A program made the translations under genes and the position numbers. The notes beneath the pieces are model-generated. The model was not told the DNA's origin. It ran no database searches and saw nothing but the letters and a program-made list of their open reading frames with translations. DNA of 64,000 nucleotides from Isoetes taiwanensis (lineage: Eukaryota; Streptophyta; Lycopodiopsida; Isoetales; Isoetaceae): contig JAJEKV010000296.1 in NCBI GenBank assembly GCA_021234155.1, forward strand, positions 310,001 through 374,000, written 5' to 3'. Positions 11,010 to 22,219 of this stretch are shown here, in pieces. Position 1 is the stretch's first letter. Every line of letters starts with the position of its first letter.

Positions 11010-13160
11010 GGTATTTTTCGTGGGGAGGGGCTTTAAGCCCCGTAAAAAGAGTTAGACATCACGAGTGGCGGGGTCACAAGGGTGAAAATATCCTTACCCT
11101 GGTTTTGGTGATTCCATCGCGGTGAATACTCTCCGCTGGAATCACGGACCGATCCGTTCGGAGGGGGCCGTTTTTCCGTGCACGACAATGCGACAATAAA
11201 TTCAATACCATCAGCGGAATCACAGCGGTAGAATCTTTGGGGACGGAATCCAGCTCTGTTATTCCATGCCACGGAATCACCATTTGAAATATAAAACTAA
11301 AAAATTCAAAATTTTTACGTCCTTTTCTTCTTGGAGGTTTTTTCAGCCTATCGCGGATTTGGTATATGGCGGCTTGCTTTAAAGCGATCCGGGTAAGGGA
11401 TCGGGGTCGCTTCACCTTATATTCTTCCTTCTTTTCTTACTAATCTTTTATTTTCTTTTTCTGGATCCGCAGACTTGGCTAGGCTATGGAAAGAAAATTA
11501 GGGGTCGCTATTTTGTGGGCAGTCTGTGCTTTGGAATTCCATTGCCAAATACCTTCACTATCGCCATCAATCCGAGACCCAATTCACGTAGAAGCCTCAA
11601 GATCATTCGCGCACAATCATGGCCCAAGCTCTTCTACCATTAAAGGGCGAGGATCGTTTTCTTTGGACCCTAATCTAAGGGTCGTCATGGAAAGCCCTAA
11701 ATGCCGTGAAGAAAAGCGGGTTTTGGAGGAGATTCTTAGGGCGGCGCGAAAGCACTTGACCCAGATCGGTGAAGGAAACCCCCCGCAAGAAGCACGTTTC
11801 GGAAAAGGAGAGCAAGCGGTGGATTTGGAAGAACGGATTTGGAGGGAGAATTGAATCAGGAGTTCGTGATTGGGGGCGTCGGAGCAGTTGTTCTGGATCG
11901 GAGCATGTTAAGTAAGCTTTTGTTGCCTTCTATTCATTCAATGTTTCAGATTTAGTCATAAAGAAACTCATACTAGTCTATTAAAAACGTTAAGCTTGTT
12001 ATAACCCAAGCTCTTTCGCCATCGCCCAAGCTCTTCTACCACGAGGATGTGCCTCTGCAACTTCCAGCATCAGTTCTTAAGGACACTTTTCTATCAGGTA
12101 AGAGTTTCGTTTTGTGAAACTAGGGCCTTGTAGCTCAAAACAGGGGCGAAAACCGGGGCATTCTTCCTTCTCTGTGTTTTTGGGCCTCGTAGCTCAAAAC
12201 AGGGGCAAAATAAGGTATCGCCTTTGGGTGAGAAGCAAGCTTGGAAGCCTCATTTGGAAGCCATTAACGAGGCGAAGAGGGTCTTGAGCGAAGGTTTGGA
12301 AAATTTGGGAAAAGGAATGAATAACTTATCCCGATTACATTTCTTCTCAAAGGGCGGGCCATGCATGAAAAGGGCATTGCCGATGTTGGCAAGGGTTCAA
12401 ATCCCCAACGAGAAAAATTATGGGCGATTCGAGCATAACAATGGACATGCTCGGACAAAATGGAGTAAGCCCAACTTGTTTTTCCATCATTGGTTTATCA
12501 TTCATGATCTTCAAGTAATATAGGCCTCGCTTAAACCATCCTCAACCATTTTTATGGAATCCGGCATAAACTTAAATGCGAATTTGAATCATCCGCCAAT
12601 TTTTCCTCCTCATTCTGATTCAAAGGTCTCCGGTGATTCCTTTAGAAGAAGAATAGACGCGGTGATTCTACGAGGGGGAGAATATTATCGCGGTGATTCC
12701 ACGGGGAGAATATTTACGCCGGTGATTCTCTGGGGAGAATATTATCGCTGGCGGTGATTCCACGGGGAGAATATTTCTGCGGTGATTCTAACGGGGAGAA
12801 TATTATCGCACGCGGTGGATTTCACGAGGGAGAATATTACGGTATCGTTGATTCCACCCCGGGATCAATTCCTTGTGATTCCGTCGCGTAGAATAAAAGG
12901 TTGGTGATTCCATCCTGCCCATATTTACATGACGTGATTCAGGGAAGGTATAAAATGGAACTGTCAGTACGGATAACAGGCGGAATGCGGATAGCAGGCG
13001 GGAGGGTACGGATAGCAGGCGGGAGGGTTAGTGATTCCGCGGAGAGTTTCAAAACGGAATCAACCAAAAACCGGTAAGGATATTTTCACGGGTCACAAGT
13101 GATGCCAAGTTTGGCGGTGCAAACTTTCTACGGGTAAAGCCCTTCCCCATGAAAATTACC
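11010..13160. mobile_element. 2.15-kb element with long terminal inverted repeats
   Basis: The left end (GGTATTTTTCGTGGGGAGGG, then GGGGTCACAAGGGTGAAAAT and ATCCTTACC) is repeated in inverted order at the right end (TAAGGATATTTTCACGGGTC, then CTTCCCCATGAAAATTACC). The arms are at least 130 bp. The flanking 9-mers GGGCAAAAT (left) and AGATAAAAT (right) are similar but not identical, so a decayed 9-bp target duplication is possible (Mutator-like). Inside are two modest ORFs (11486-11854 and 12224-12523) that I cannot identify. The segments CCAAGCTCTTCTACCA and GTAGCTCAAAACAGGGGC each occur twice. Confidence 0.65.
12655..12870. repeat. GGTGATTC / GGGGAGAATATT tandem repeat
   Basis: Six to seven degenerate units of about 30 bp alternate GGTGATTCYACG with GGGGAGAATATTATCGC. 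The same motif recurs singly in both arms of the host element (for example 11108 and 12905), so the array is probably an expansion of arm sequence. Confidence 0.8.
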
Positions 13161-13239
13161 AAGATAAAATTTGGACTCAAGGACATTGTCGTTTAGCCGA
13201 AAACTCACTTTCTCTTTGCGATATGGCAATTCGATGTCC

Positions 13240-13616
13240 TTAACCGGCAGGCTTTTGGATCAAAGCAATCTTGAATGTCCGATTTGTAGACGTGATATCG
13301 GGAACCGGTGGTTGTAGCCGGATTGAGGTTTGGATCGATATCTTGGTGGGATGTCGATAATCTTGCCTTGGGTCCGATAATCGTATATGGTGGCGATACC
13401 GATTCTTTGTGGGTCCGAAACGGGTCTTCAATAATCTAGGCTTGGTGTTCAGCTTCGGTAGCCTGCCGGTTAAAGGGCTTCACCTCCCCTGCTCTCCCAT
13501 TACGCCACGTAATGGGCTCGCAGGGGAGGTGAACCCCTTCATAGGCCAGTTGGCCACAGTGGACGTTAAAATATACTTCCTTCCTTCCCTTCTTCCTTCC
13601 TTCCGTAAAGGACGGT
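13240..13616 (+). mobile_element. short structured element (TTAACCGGCAGGC ends, hairpin, (TTCC)n tail)
   Basis: A 13-bp motif TTAACCGGCAGGC at 13240 is inverted at 13461-13473. It is followed by a strong hairpin (arms TTCACCTCCCCTGC and GCAGGGGAGGTGAA), then AACCCCTTCATA, then AGTGGACGTTAAAA and a TTCC-rich tail. A second copy with the same layout lies at 25807. It may be a SINE-like family or a small TIR element. Confidence 0.55.
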
Positions 13617-13838
13617 TAAGCGGCATTTAGCCGTATCAGCCAATGCGGTTGCAACACGTGGCAAAGATGATTTTTGCGGAAGTCGCCTGTCGCGTTTGTT
13701 AGTCTACATTCTGAAATCGTGGTCTACATTCTGATTTTTCGTTAAAAGCGCTCGCTCAGATTACGCATTGGCCCGATCGGCCACCGTCCCACGTAGCGCG
13801 ATCGACGGCTGAATGCCGCCTAACCGACCACGTTATGA

Positions 13839-13938
13839 GAATGGCCCGGAGGGCCATCTTCTGGCCCTGCCAAAGCGCCCTCCGCCTAACGCCGTCGGGC
13901 TCTTTTCCAGGCCTGGAAGATGGCCCTCCGGGCCATTC
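13839..13938. repeat. perfect-arm hairpin, about 100 bp
   Basis: GAATGGCCCGGAGGGCCATC at the left is exactly inverted at the right end, with the arm continuing into TTC/GAA. The loop contains CTCCGCCTAACGCCGTCGG. A near-identical core, inverted, occurs at about 24918-24938 beside GGCCCTCCG, so this is probably a copy of a dispersed hairpin family. Confidence 0.7.
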
Positions 13939-13972
13939 CCTTATACATAAACCGCGTTCCAATGAGAACCAA

Positions 13973-14054
13973 AAACCTATGGTGAGGCCTGCCTCATTTT
14001 CTTTGGAAGGGACAAACCTATGGTGAGGCCTGCCTCATTTTCTTTGGAAGGGAC
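13973..14054. repeat. 41-bp tandem duplication
   Basis: Two essentially identical units start AACCTATGGTGAGGCC and end GGAAGGGAC. Confidence 0.9.
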
Positions 14055-14458
14055 GAAGAACTTTCAAATATGTAGCTGGTGGGACTTTGTCTTGTAGCTT
14101 GGTGCATTTTGTCTTGTCGTGAGGGATTTCAAACAGTTTATCTCCTAATGTGACGTTTAGAGGGTTTTCAATGGGAATAGTTGCCGAATTTCAATCTGAT
14201 TTGGACGATACAAAGATAGTAAAAGGAGGCACCTCAAATTAGTCACCTATCTATTTCATCAATTTCACCTGATAATACTAATGGTAGGTAACCGTAAATT
14301 GAAAGCATACGGATAATAAGGGTCGAAATTAGGGGTTCCGTCCTGGAATGTCTGATTAAAGATGTTAATCCGATACGATAAAGGAGATGCCTGATATAAT
14401 TTTTTTGAGTTATAAAGCATAACAGAATCAAGAAGTCAAAAATGTCGGGCTATGCCCT

Positions 14459-14468
14459 CTTTATATAC
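14459..14468 (+). promoter_or_regulatory. TATA box of the 14498 gene
   Basis: CTTTATATACTT lies 30-40 bp before the ATG at 14498, implying a very short 5' leader or a start codon slightly further downstream. Confidence 0.6.
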
Positions 14469-14497
14469 TTACCCAAAAACAGAGCAGACGGACAGAG

Positions 14498-15682
14498 ATG
14501 GAAGAACTCGATCAGTTCTGCGAGCTGGGTGCTCCAGTTGTGGCAATAGATAACAATTGGGAATGCAAGGATGAAGCAATCGGGAAGCTTTTAAAATGCG
14601 GCTATGTTCAGATCTGCCAAGAAGACGAAGACGAGCAGCTGCTCTTTGTGTACGTAATCAGGCCTCCAGATCTGAAATCCCTGCGGGAAGCATGCGCCAC
14701 AGGGAAGGATTTGATCATCAGATCTGCATTATGGGAGGACCCAGAAGCCCAAATCGCATTAAAATCGCACCATTATGTGGAATCCCAATTGATTATACAA
14801 GAAGAAACGGCCGGGCTGCTGCATTTCACTTTAGGATCCGTCGAATCTGAGATAATATCCTCCGATTTAGTGCCTTATCAGGCTTCAGGATCAAGGCAAG
14901 GTTCGGATTTGGAAGAATGGAAAGCCTGTCAGAGCTACCATCTTGACAGCACCATGCTGGAATTAAATGATCAAGAAAAATACGCGATCAAAGCCTGTTC
15001 TGATCAATCTGTCTGTGTCAAATTGATGATAGAGCCGTATGCGAAATTAGACGAATTCCATCTGCATTTAAAGCTCCATGTGAGCAATCTGCAGGTTGGG
15101 GTTTTGAGATCCAAATTCGTCGCTGAGAAGAACAGATTTGGGGCTTTTCCGGATTGGATCAAGCTTTCATTCAAGCCGACTTGGGCGGATATGTGCGTGC
15201 CCAAATTTCTGTCTTCTGCCGGAGATGGGAACTATGGATTGGGATTACAGAGGGAAACAGAGTACCAGGTTGGGGCTGGCGTATCACGGGGCCCTGTATC
15301 AGTCAACGTGACCAGGACTTGCAGGACCACGTCAACGGAATATTGTGAGTCCTTGGATGAGCTACAAGAAGAAAAGGGTGGTGCTGCATTTGAGTGGAAT
15401 CTGCAAAGATGGAAGAATGGAAAGAAATACAGGAAATCTTTCTGGTTTTCTCCCCAACTGCCTTTCCGCGGCACCGGTCCCGCACTGCGGAATCTAGCTG
15501 ACATTGCCTGGATTCTTCCTCTTCATCGACGATTGGATCATCTGCAAATTGAAGTCCATCTTGAGTTTCAAATGCAATATCTGGAGCTCTTTGGGCAGTT
15601 TGTCAAAACTCCAAGGTGGAATGGCCAAATTTTCCACTTTGTCTATATTCTTCCCATCGCCTTACCTACTCTTACGTCTTGA
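14498..15682 (+). CDS. unrecognised single-exon protein, 394 aa
   Basis: This is an uninterrupted frame from ATG (14498) to TGA (15682) with a TATA box just upstream and an AATATAAT-like polyadenylation context near 15820. I do not recognise the family. The N-terminal third is acidic and leucine-rich (MEELDQFCELGAPVVAIDNN at the start). The middle (about residues 175-250) has alternating hydrophobic residues suggesting beta strands (HLHLKLHVSNLQVGVL). Residues 255-300 contain a glycine/serine/threonine stretch (GAGVSRGPVSVNVTRT). The C-terminus is hydrophobic and aromatic. There is no signal peptide, no convincing membrane helix and no catalytic motif I can name. A long intact frame amid decayed repeats argues for selection or recent origin. 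It could be a lineage-specific gene or a retrocopy. Confidence 0.7.
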   Translation: MEELDQFCELGAPVVAIDNNWECKDEAIGKLLKCGYVQICQEDEDEQLLFVYVIRPPDLKSLREACATGKDLIIRSALWEDPEAQIALKSHHYVESQLIIQEETAGLLHFTLGSVESEIISSDLVPYQASGSRQGSDLEEWKACQSYHLDSTMLELNDQEKYAIKACSDQSVCVKLMIEPYAKLDEFHLHLKLHVSNLQVGVLRSKFVAEKNRFGAFPDWIKLSFKPTWADMCVPKFLSSAGDGNYGLGLQRETEYQVGAGVSRGPVSVNVTRTCRTTSTEYCESLDELQEEKGGAAFEWNLQRWKNGKKYRKSFWFSPQLPFRGTGPALRNLADIAWILPLHRRLDHLQIEVHLEFQMQYLELFGQFVKTPRWNGQIFHFVYILPIALPTLTS

Positions 15683-15689
15683 AATAGAC

Positions 15690-17060
15690 ATAAGAACTTG
15701 ACCTTTGGGTCATTGCAACCATCTAAGAACTTGAGCTTTGGGTCTAGAATGGGGGCAACCATTTAGAGTTATGAAAGTACTTGTAACTTGGTTATCTTGT
15801 AATTCAAAGCTTTGCAATATAATCTTGCCATCTGAACTTATTTGGAAAGGAGGAAGCAGCTTCAATTAGATTGGATAATTTACCATCCTTAACGTTTATG
15901 ACCTTGAAATTTCAAGGGCTTTTGTTTTTTAGGTAACTTTGTAGCTCAAAAGTTTTTGATGGCAATTTAGAAGCGCCACCAAATTACAATATAATTTTTG
16001 TTAACCATTTGTTTCAAGAACCATACATATTTCAAGAACATGCAAAATCATGTTTCAATACATGTTTCAGCCTTTTGCAAAACATCCACGTTGCGGTTCT
16101 TCATCATTGATATTGAAAAACAACCCTCTCCTTGTTAAAATATGTATGTCAAATTAAACAAACTGGATTCTAAAAAGAATGCATGCAAACATGCATTTTT
16201 AAACATTAAAATGCCCAACAACACAAGAAAAAAAAAAAAATAACTCACTGGGGTATACGAGAATCACATAGTTATGTGCTTTGATTTATGGGCGACTTCA
16301 ATGAAATGCTGGAAAATCATAGAGTATTGAATAGAGTATATGAAAAGATGAGTGCAAGGTTATGTAAAACATTATACTTAAAACCATAAATGAAGAATGT
16401 AAACAAAGCAAACATCTCACCGAAATATTTTCAAGACATGTTTTGACTGCAAAAAAATATTTCTTGAAAAAACTTCATCATGACTAAATACAAATTTTTT
16501 CAACAAGCAAGCAAACTCCCTAAAATAGCCAAAAACACAAACATTAAAATCAAACACAAGAAAAAACTCAAGAATAGCATAATCACAAATAAATGCCACG
16601 GATCTGTAATCAAGATTCACATATTCTTCTAAAAATGAGAATGTAAACAAAGCAAATACCTCGAAATATTTCTTCTTTGCCAAATATTTCTTGAAAAAAC
16701 CTTGACTGATAGATTTTTTCAACAAAGACCACTCAAAGATAGCCAAAAATCGACGCTAGAACACGAGCGCCAACGCCAAGAACAACCTAATCACAAATAA
16801 ATGCCCACGTAATCCTTCACGCTTCTTCGGAATCCTTCACAAATCTTCTAAAAAAATTCTTCCTTATAACAAAATGAAGCCTAAAATAATAGCTTTTATG
16901 AGCCGCTATAACAAAATGAAGCTTAAAATCTGTCTATTAAGCAGCAGCTAAAAATTTCATGCAGGACCGTGGCGCCACAGTTCCGTCGACAAAGCTTAGA
17001 GAAAATGGAAGAGAGCAAAATGGGTACGTGGCATCCAAATGGAAAATTTCAAGGTCAATT
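15690..17060. other. AT-rich spacer
   Basis: No gene is seen. Segments around 16390-16520 and 16630-16740 are imperfect direct repeats sharing AATATTTCTTGAAAAAAC and ATTTTTTCAAC. Confidence 0.6.
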
Positions 17061-17069
17061 AAAGGTTAC

Positions 17070-17206
17070 GGAGGGAAACATCGCTTGCAGGAGGTTTCCT
17101 GGAAGAAACTTTTGGCGGCACCGCCGCTCGCAGCTACATCAGCTCTTGGCGGCGGTGCCAGAGGTTTCTTCTAGGAACCTCCTGCTCGTGGAAGTTTCCC
17201 CTTCCA
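17070..17206. repeat. long imperfect foldback
   Basis: GGGAAACATCGCTTGCAGGA... pairs with ...CCTCCTGCTCGTGGAAGTTTCCC. Inner arms carry AGGAGGTTTCCTGGAAGAAAC and its inverted counterpart, and GGCACCGCC/GGCGGTGCC. The loop is about 25 nt. It could be a small foldback transposon remnant or an inverted-repeat small-RNA precursor. Confidence 0.65.
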
Positions 17207-17209
17207 AGA

Positions 17210-18500
17210 TGATGCCATTCTTCAAGCGGGCTCACAATTAGTATAGTGACATCATGGAAAGAACTAGGTAAACCATCAATGGTAAATAAGATCCAAGAAG
17301 ATGTGCTAACCAAAATAATGATCAAATTATGAGAAAAAACATACTTGCACACGAGCAAATGACAACCACAATTGTCATAATAATATATACTAAATAATAT
17401 CTCAAAACTTGTTATCAAGATAATGTTAAGACACAGTCTATGCTTTAAACACAATCGTGCAGCTCATATATATGTTCCCCAAGGTACTAAATACCATAGG
17501 CAAGGCATTCCCAACCCAAATGACAGTGACAATTAGTTGATCTATCACAAGTCCCTGTATATAGCACATTGTTGCCTATCGGAGCTAGCTTCATGTTTGC
17601 AAGCACACTAAGCCATGGTCTCCGACGTCGCTCATTCTTGTGCTTTTTGTTGCATCTAGTGATTACAGGGAATAAATAGATATCCTCTTTTGTGCATAAT
17701 AGTTTGACTCCTTTGACTCAAGAGTCCTTGGATAATACAAATGATAGATTACATGTGAAATTCCACACTAGAGTTGACAGGCATACTACCATCTAGCATT
17801 ACAACATTGCATAGTATCCATATCTCAAAACATGATTGAAAAGTCACTGGCTAAAATATGCTTTTGAGTTGTATCTATACTTGTTGAGGACATTTGATTT
17901 CTTCTCACCGACTAGAAAGGACTAAACCATATAATCGCTAAATCCACGTAATAAGGACTAAACCATATAATCGCTAAATCCACGTAGTAGCTAAATCTCG
18001 ATCATCGATCGAGAATAAATACTAGAATATATTAAAAAACACATCTTGGACCACCTTAGAAAACTGATTTTCAAATTACCAAGCGAATAAAAATATGGAA
18101 ACCCTAAGCTAAATGGTCAAATACAACATGGTGCTCCCTAGATTAATGCACAAATGAAATATGAATATGGTATTATCTAAACCATTGTCAACAAATTTAT
18201 ATATCAATACATTTGAAACCCAAAAAACTTAATATATAAATAAATTCATTTAAAAATTACCATTGGCACCATTGGAAATGACTGTGGCACATTTGAAAAT
18301 ACCATTGGAAATGATCATTCACTATAAAGGAAGCTAAATAACTTAGTAGATTTCAAATCCATCATATAATACAATGGATAAAAAGCAGAGGACAAACAAA
18401 TCACCCTCCAGATATTGAAACCCTATCTATTTAAGCAAACTATAGTCAACATTTGGCTTACAGTTGCCCTAGATCATCCTCTTCTCCAAACCCCAAAAAA
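17210..18500. other. spacer with a 35-bp tandem duplication
   Basis: No gene is seen. A unit AAGGACTAAACCATATAATC plus CGCTAAATCCACGTA is repeated at about 17917-17988. Confidence 0.6.
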
Positions 18501-18559
18501 AAGTGATTTCCCAAGCTATTTCTTCTTCTCAGCACCACTTTGTACCCCAGTCCCTAGCT

Positions 18560-19867
18560 ATGGCTCCTCCAGACTTCATTAGATGGTACAATGGGTCGGA
18601 CCACATGATAGTAGCATCCATCGAGTGAGTCTTCCAAGTGTTTAACCACACCTTTGACCTCCATGCTACCTTGTCTAGAACAACCTACTATGACAACATC
18701 CTAGCTAAATACCATGGTCGAGTGCAAGGTCATGAGATGAGACTATCGGAGAATACTGGTAGGTGGGTCTCTCTTAGTGTCTTACAAGCAAGTCTTACTG
18801 ATAGCAAGCTCTCTAAGTATACCTTATGGACTAAGATCAGTAGGAGCCAGATTACATGATTTGTAGGTGCCGGGTCATAGATATGTTTCAGCAACAGCTG
18901 CCTTAGCAATCTTCATGCAATACAAGTCTGTCAATCAACCAGGTCAGCCATCCCTAGACATCCCAGGAGGATCAAGCCTGCATCCAAGAGCACGACACAA
19001 ACAAGTACTTAAGGGGAGGCACATCAAAAGGTCACATCCACCTAGAGGAGGACTTTGAACCGGAGATTCAGGAGGATGAGGATGAAATACCTTTGGCGCA
19101 GTGCCTGATCTGGTATGTCTCAAGAAGGGAAGACGCTCCTCTAGTGGCAACACAACCCTCTAGGGGCATTAAAGTCTAACTCCTATTATCATTAGATGAG
19201 AAGTATCTTCTTGCAACTGGTATTTTGCAGCTCTCATACTGCATTGAAGAAGACTCTGCATGGACGAACTTCTCTCGCTGCTTTCTGAAAACCAACAAGA
19301 GGACTTCATCGACTACTCTTACCCAAGAGTTTCAAGGCAAGCGGCTGATATGCCAGAAACTTAGGCGAGCCTGTATTTTATGTTTCAAAATCATAGGTGT
19401 CCCCAATCATAAATGATCGTAATTTACATATTCTAACCGAGGTCAGCCTGGCTATCCTATGGCCTAGATTGTATGCTGGGGCCTCTGAGAGCCTCTTATT
19501 TCGATTATATTCTTTTATGACTGGGGACATCTATGATTTTGAAAATGTGGAATGCAGTTATTATTTCATGAACCATATATAGATTATCAAACATGCACTA
19601 TTTAGGGTATCGAGCATTGTAAGGAGAACAACTCGCAAACAGAGCAGCCCTGCTGGTTCCAGCAGTGCTAATCCGAGAATGACCTTTGTGGTCCGATTTG
19701 CTTGCAGTGAGGTGGCTCAAATCATAGAAAATGGAGCTTTTCTTAATTGTGAGAATATTCGTGATTGGGTAGAAGCTGCAGGTAGCATTGATGAAATTCT
19801 ACTGGAGATGAGCATTTTAGCTATTGGCATTGAGCTGCATGTGGAGTTGGATTGGCTTCCTGCTTAA
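18560..19867 (+). pseudogene. decayed relative of the retrotransposon-borne histone-fold gene
   Basis: The start MAPPDFIRWYNGSDH matches MATADFRRWYNASAH of the gene at 54347, and the next segments also correspond (FDLHATLSRTTYYDNILAKY with IDVQATLNATPAYRHVLAEF; MDELLSLLSENQQEDFIDY with IDELLHQLRQSDLDDFIV). Stops and shifts break it repeatedly (first TGA at 18626). Its C-terminal part can be laid on histone H2B without large gaps: GASESLLFRLYSFMTGDIYD against the alpha-2 region (GxSSKAMxIMNSFVNDIF in H2B), and NPRMTFVVRFACSEVAQII against the L2/alpha-3 region (NKRSTITSREIQTAVRLLL). The H2B assignment is my hand alignment and is tentative. The relationship to the 54347 gene is much firmer. A TATCTATTTAAG box lies about 135 bp upstream, next to an AAACCCTA telo-box. 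Confidence 0.6.
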
Positions 19868-20259
19868 GTTTCCTGTATTTAAAGGTTTTCTCGGCTATAT
19901 ATCTTAAGTGATAGTATCTTAAGTGATGGTTCACAATCTAATATAACCTTTACGTAATTTCCATAATATTTTGTGTAACTTCTGATGTAACTTCTGATGT
20001 AACTTTTGTTTGAATGATGATCAATACTTGAGTCCTATTACATATAACCTTTGTTATGCCTCTTATTGAATCTAAACTGTGTCCATAATATATATTTGAT
20101 TATAGACACATTCGGATACATTTATCTATGAACTTGCACTGCACAACAATAAAACACATGACACTGATGTCCTATGAATGTAAACCTGATGTAATGTAAA
20201 TGTAAACCTGATGTACTGTAAATGTACTGATGTAACCTGTACAAGAACAGAGATTCACA

Positions 20260-21940
20260 TAACATCCACAATCTCTGGCAGATTTTCTAATAGCAACTCA
20301 TGCCAATATTGAGATAGTTCATATGCATAAGCAACACCTTTTATCTTGTGTTTGACTGGCTCCAATGCAAATCTCACCCCTATTACGGACTCGGGAGAGA
20401 CAAAAACTTTCTTGTCTTTTACTAGCGAGGTATCAGTTCAAAGTAGTTACCTGTAATAATCTTATCATCACTATAAAATAACTTTCCATCATCCATGGTG
20501 TCAGCTTCAAGTGCATGTGTTCACTTCGATGCATTGGCGGATATAATAAGGGACACCGTCGTGATTGTCTGGAGCCGCGAATGATTCAAAATAGTCACCA
20601 ACCTCTAGTGTCTCGTCAATATTGTCGATGTCATTTGCCCATAAATCCTCTACCTCATGGTCACCATCTCCAAGATCAATCTTACTAGTAGGCTCTAGTT
20701 TACTCCTACCACATAATGGTTAGCATTCTCACAAGCAGGCCAATTGAAATTTATGCATGCTTTACAAAAACATGAAAGAGGCCTGCACAATAACTTTATT
20801 GGGTCATTCGGGTCTATTAAAGACACACAATAAGTGATTGCACCCCTTTTACTGGAAGCACATCAAATGCTTGAGATCGATCAATGTCAATCACCTCCCA
20901 GAATACCCTCTTCACATCTGATTTTTTCTCCCTCAACACCTCACATGTAGTTGCTGCATTTTTTACTACCTTCCCATCCTTTTTCCTTTGTTCTGCTTCA
21001 AGTCACAATTTATCAATTGCCCCTTCCCCATTGTGTGTACCCTTCCCATATCTTGAACTAAAGAAATTCCACTGCATTCTTATCCCATGTTGTTGATGAT
21101 ATCTTGTTACATGATAGAATGCTCGTCTTGACTTAAATTGGGCTGCACACCCATCAGACCAAACCAATTGATGTTTCATATAGCCAACACCATTCTCTTG
21201 CAACCATTTGAGGTGCATCTTGAATGCATCTTGTACGAAGTGTTTATCATGAGTCTTGTCACCTGAAATAAATGAGTGCACACATTTTCTCAACTTGCCT
21301 TCCACCTTGAATATGATATGAACCAAGTTACTAATTTGTTCATTGTACCAATGTTGTGCTTTTAAAACCATAACTATCCATAAGACTTACAAATTATTTC
21401 TTTATGTTTATTTTAGACTACACTTGCCTAAATTGTTCCAATTCTTATATGGCATCATATTTGCAAGTCTTTGATGAAAATATGGCGCAATTGATGGATA
21501 CTTTTTAAAAACACTTCATGCCAAAACCATTATTTTGATTTATGCTCGTTAGGCTTAAATTTAAGCATACCATCATGACATATATTACATTATGGAATTT
21601 TATAAATGATTATTGTTAAAATCAGATTGAACAAAAGCAAAACATTTCCAATAAGTACCTCACAAAAACTAATAACATCATGCCATTTGTTTAACATATG
21701 GTAATTCAATTTATTTAGATTGTTAAACCATATATTATCCTCTCTTTTGATTTTTGTAATGAACAACTCATTATACTGATGATACTACCATCCAGGAGAC
21801 TACAACTTACACCTAGGGTATCCATATGCATTTCAGAGGCCAAATTTGTAGCTGAATCATCCTGCAACTGGAACTTCATTCCAATTGGGCACTGCACTAT
21901 TTGCCAACCCCTTCTATGTTCCAAGAGTACCTTAACCATA
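20260..21940 (-). pseudogene. protein of an uncharacterised transposon family
   Basis: The best-preserved part (21371 down to 21003) reads HQLVWSDGCAAQFKSRRAFY and WNFFSSRYGKGTHNGEGAID, a signature I associate with a widespread plant/animal/fungal mobile-element protein of unknown biochemistry. After one TGA the frame continues (EAEQRKKDGKVVKNAATTC, then RVFWEVIDIDRSQAFDVLPV). Further down come EVGDYFESFAAPDNHDGVPY and KKVFVSPESVIGVRFALEPV to about 20262, with several stops and frame changes. The segment at 21939-21715 may be its upstream part, but this is uncertain. The conserved Asp in the SDGCAAQ motif could be catalytic (inference). No terminal repeats were identified. Confidence 0.65.
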
Positions 21941-22219
21941 AAAAATAAACAATAAGCACTTTCATTTGTATGTGCATCATCTTATGCACATCATTTTATC
22001 TACTGCAATTCATTGATTACTCTTTTGGCGTTCACAGTACCATTTGTATTTGCATCAATTTGCATCATCTCATGTGCATCATTTTTATCTACTTCCCATT
22101 CAGGATTAATTATATCCTAAAATTCTTCCATGCTTCTGACATTGTCTCTCTTTTTACCAAACATCATAAAGATCAACTGCAAATATTTTCAATAAGAACT
22201 TGCCCTACTGTTCCGTAAA

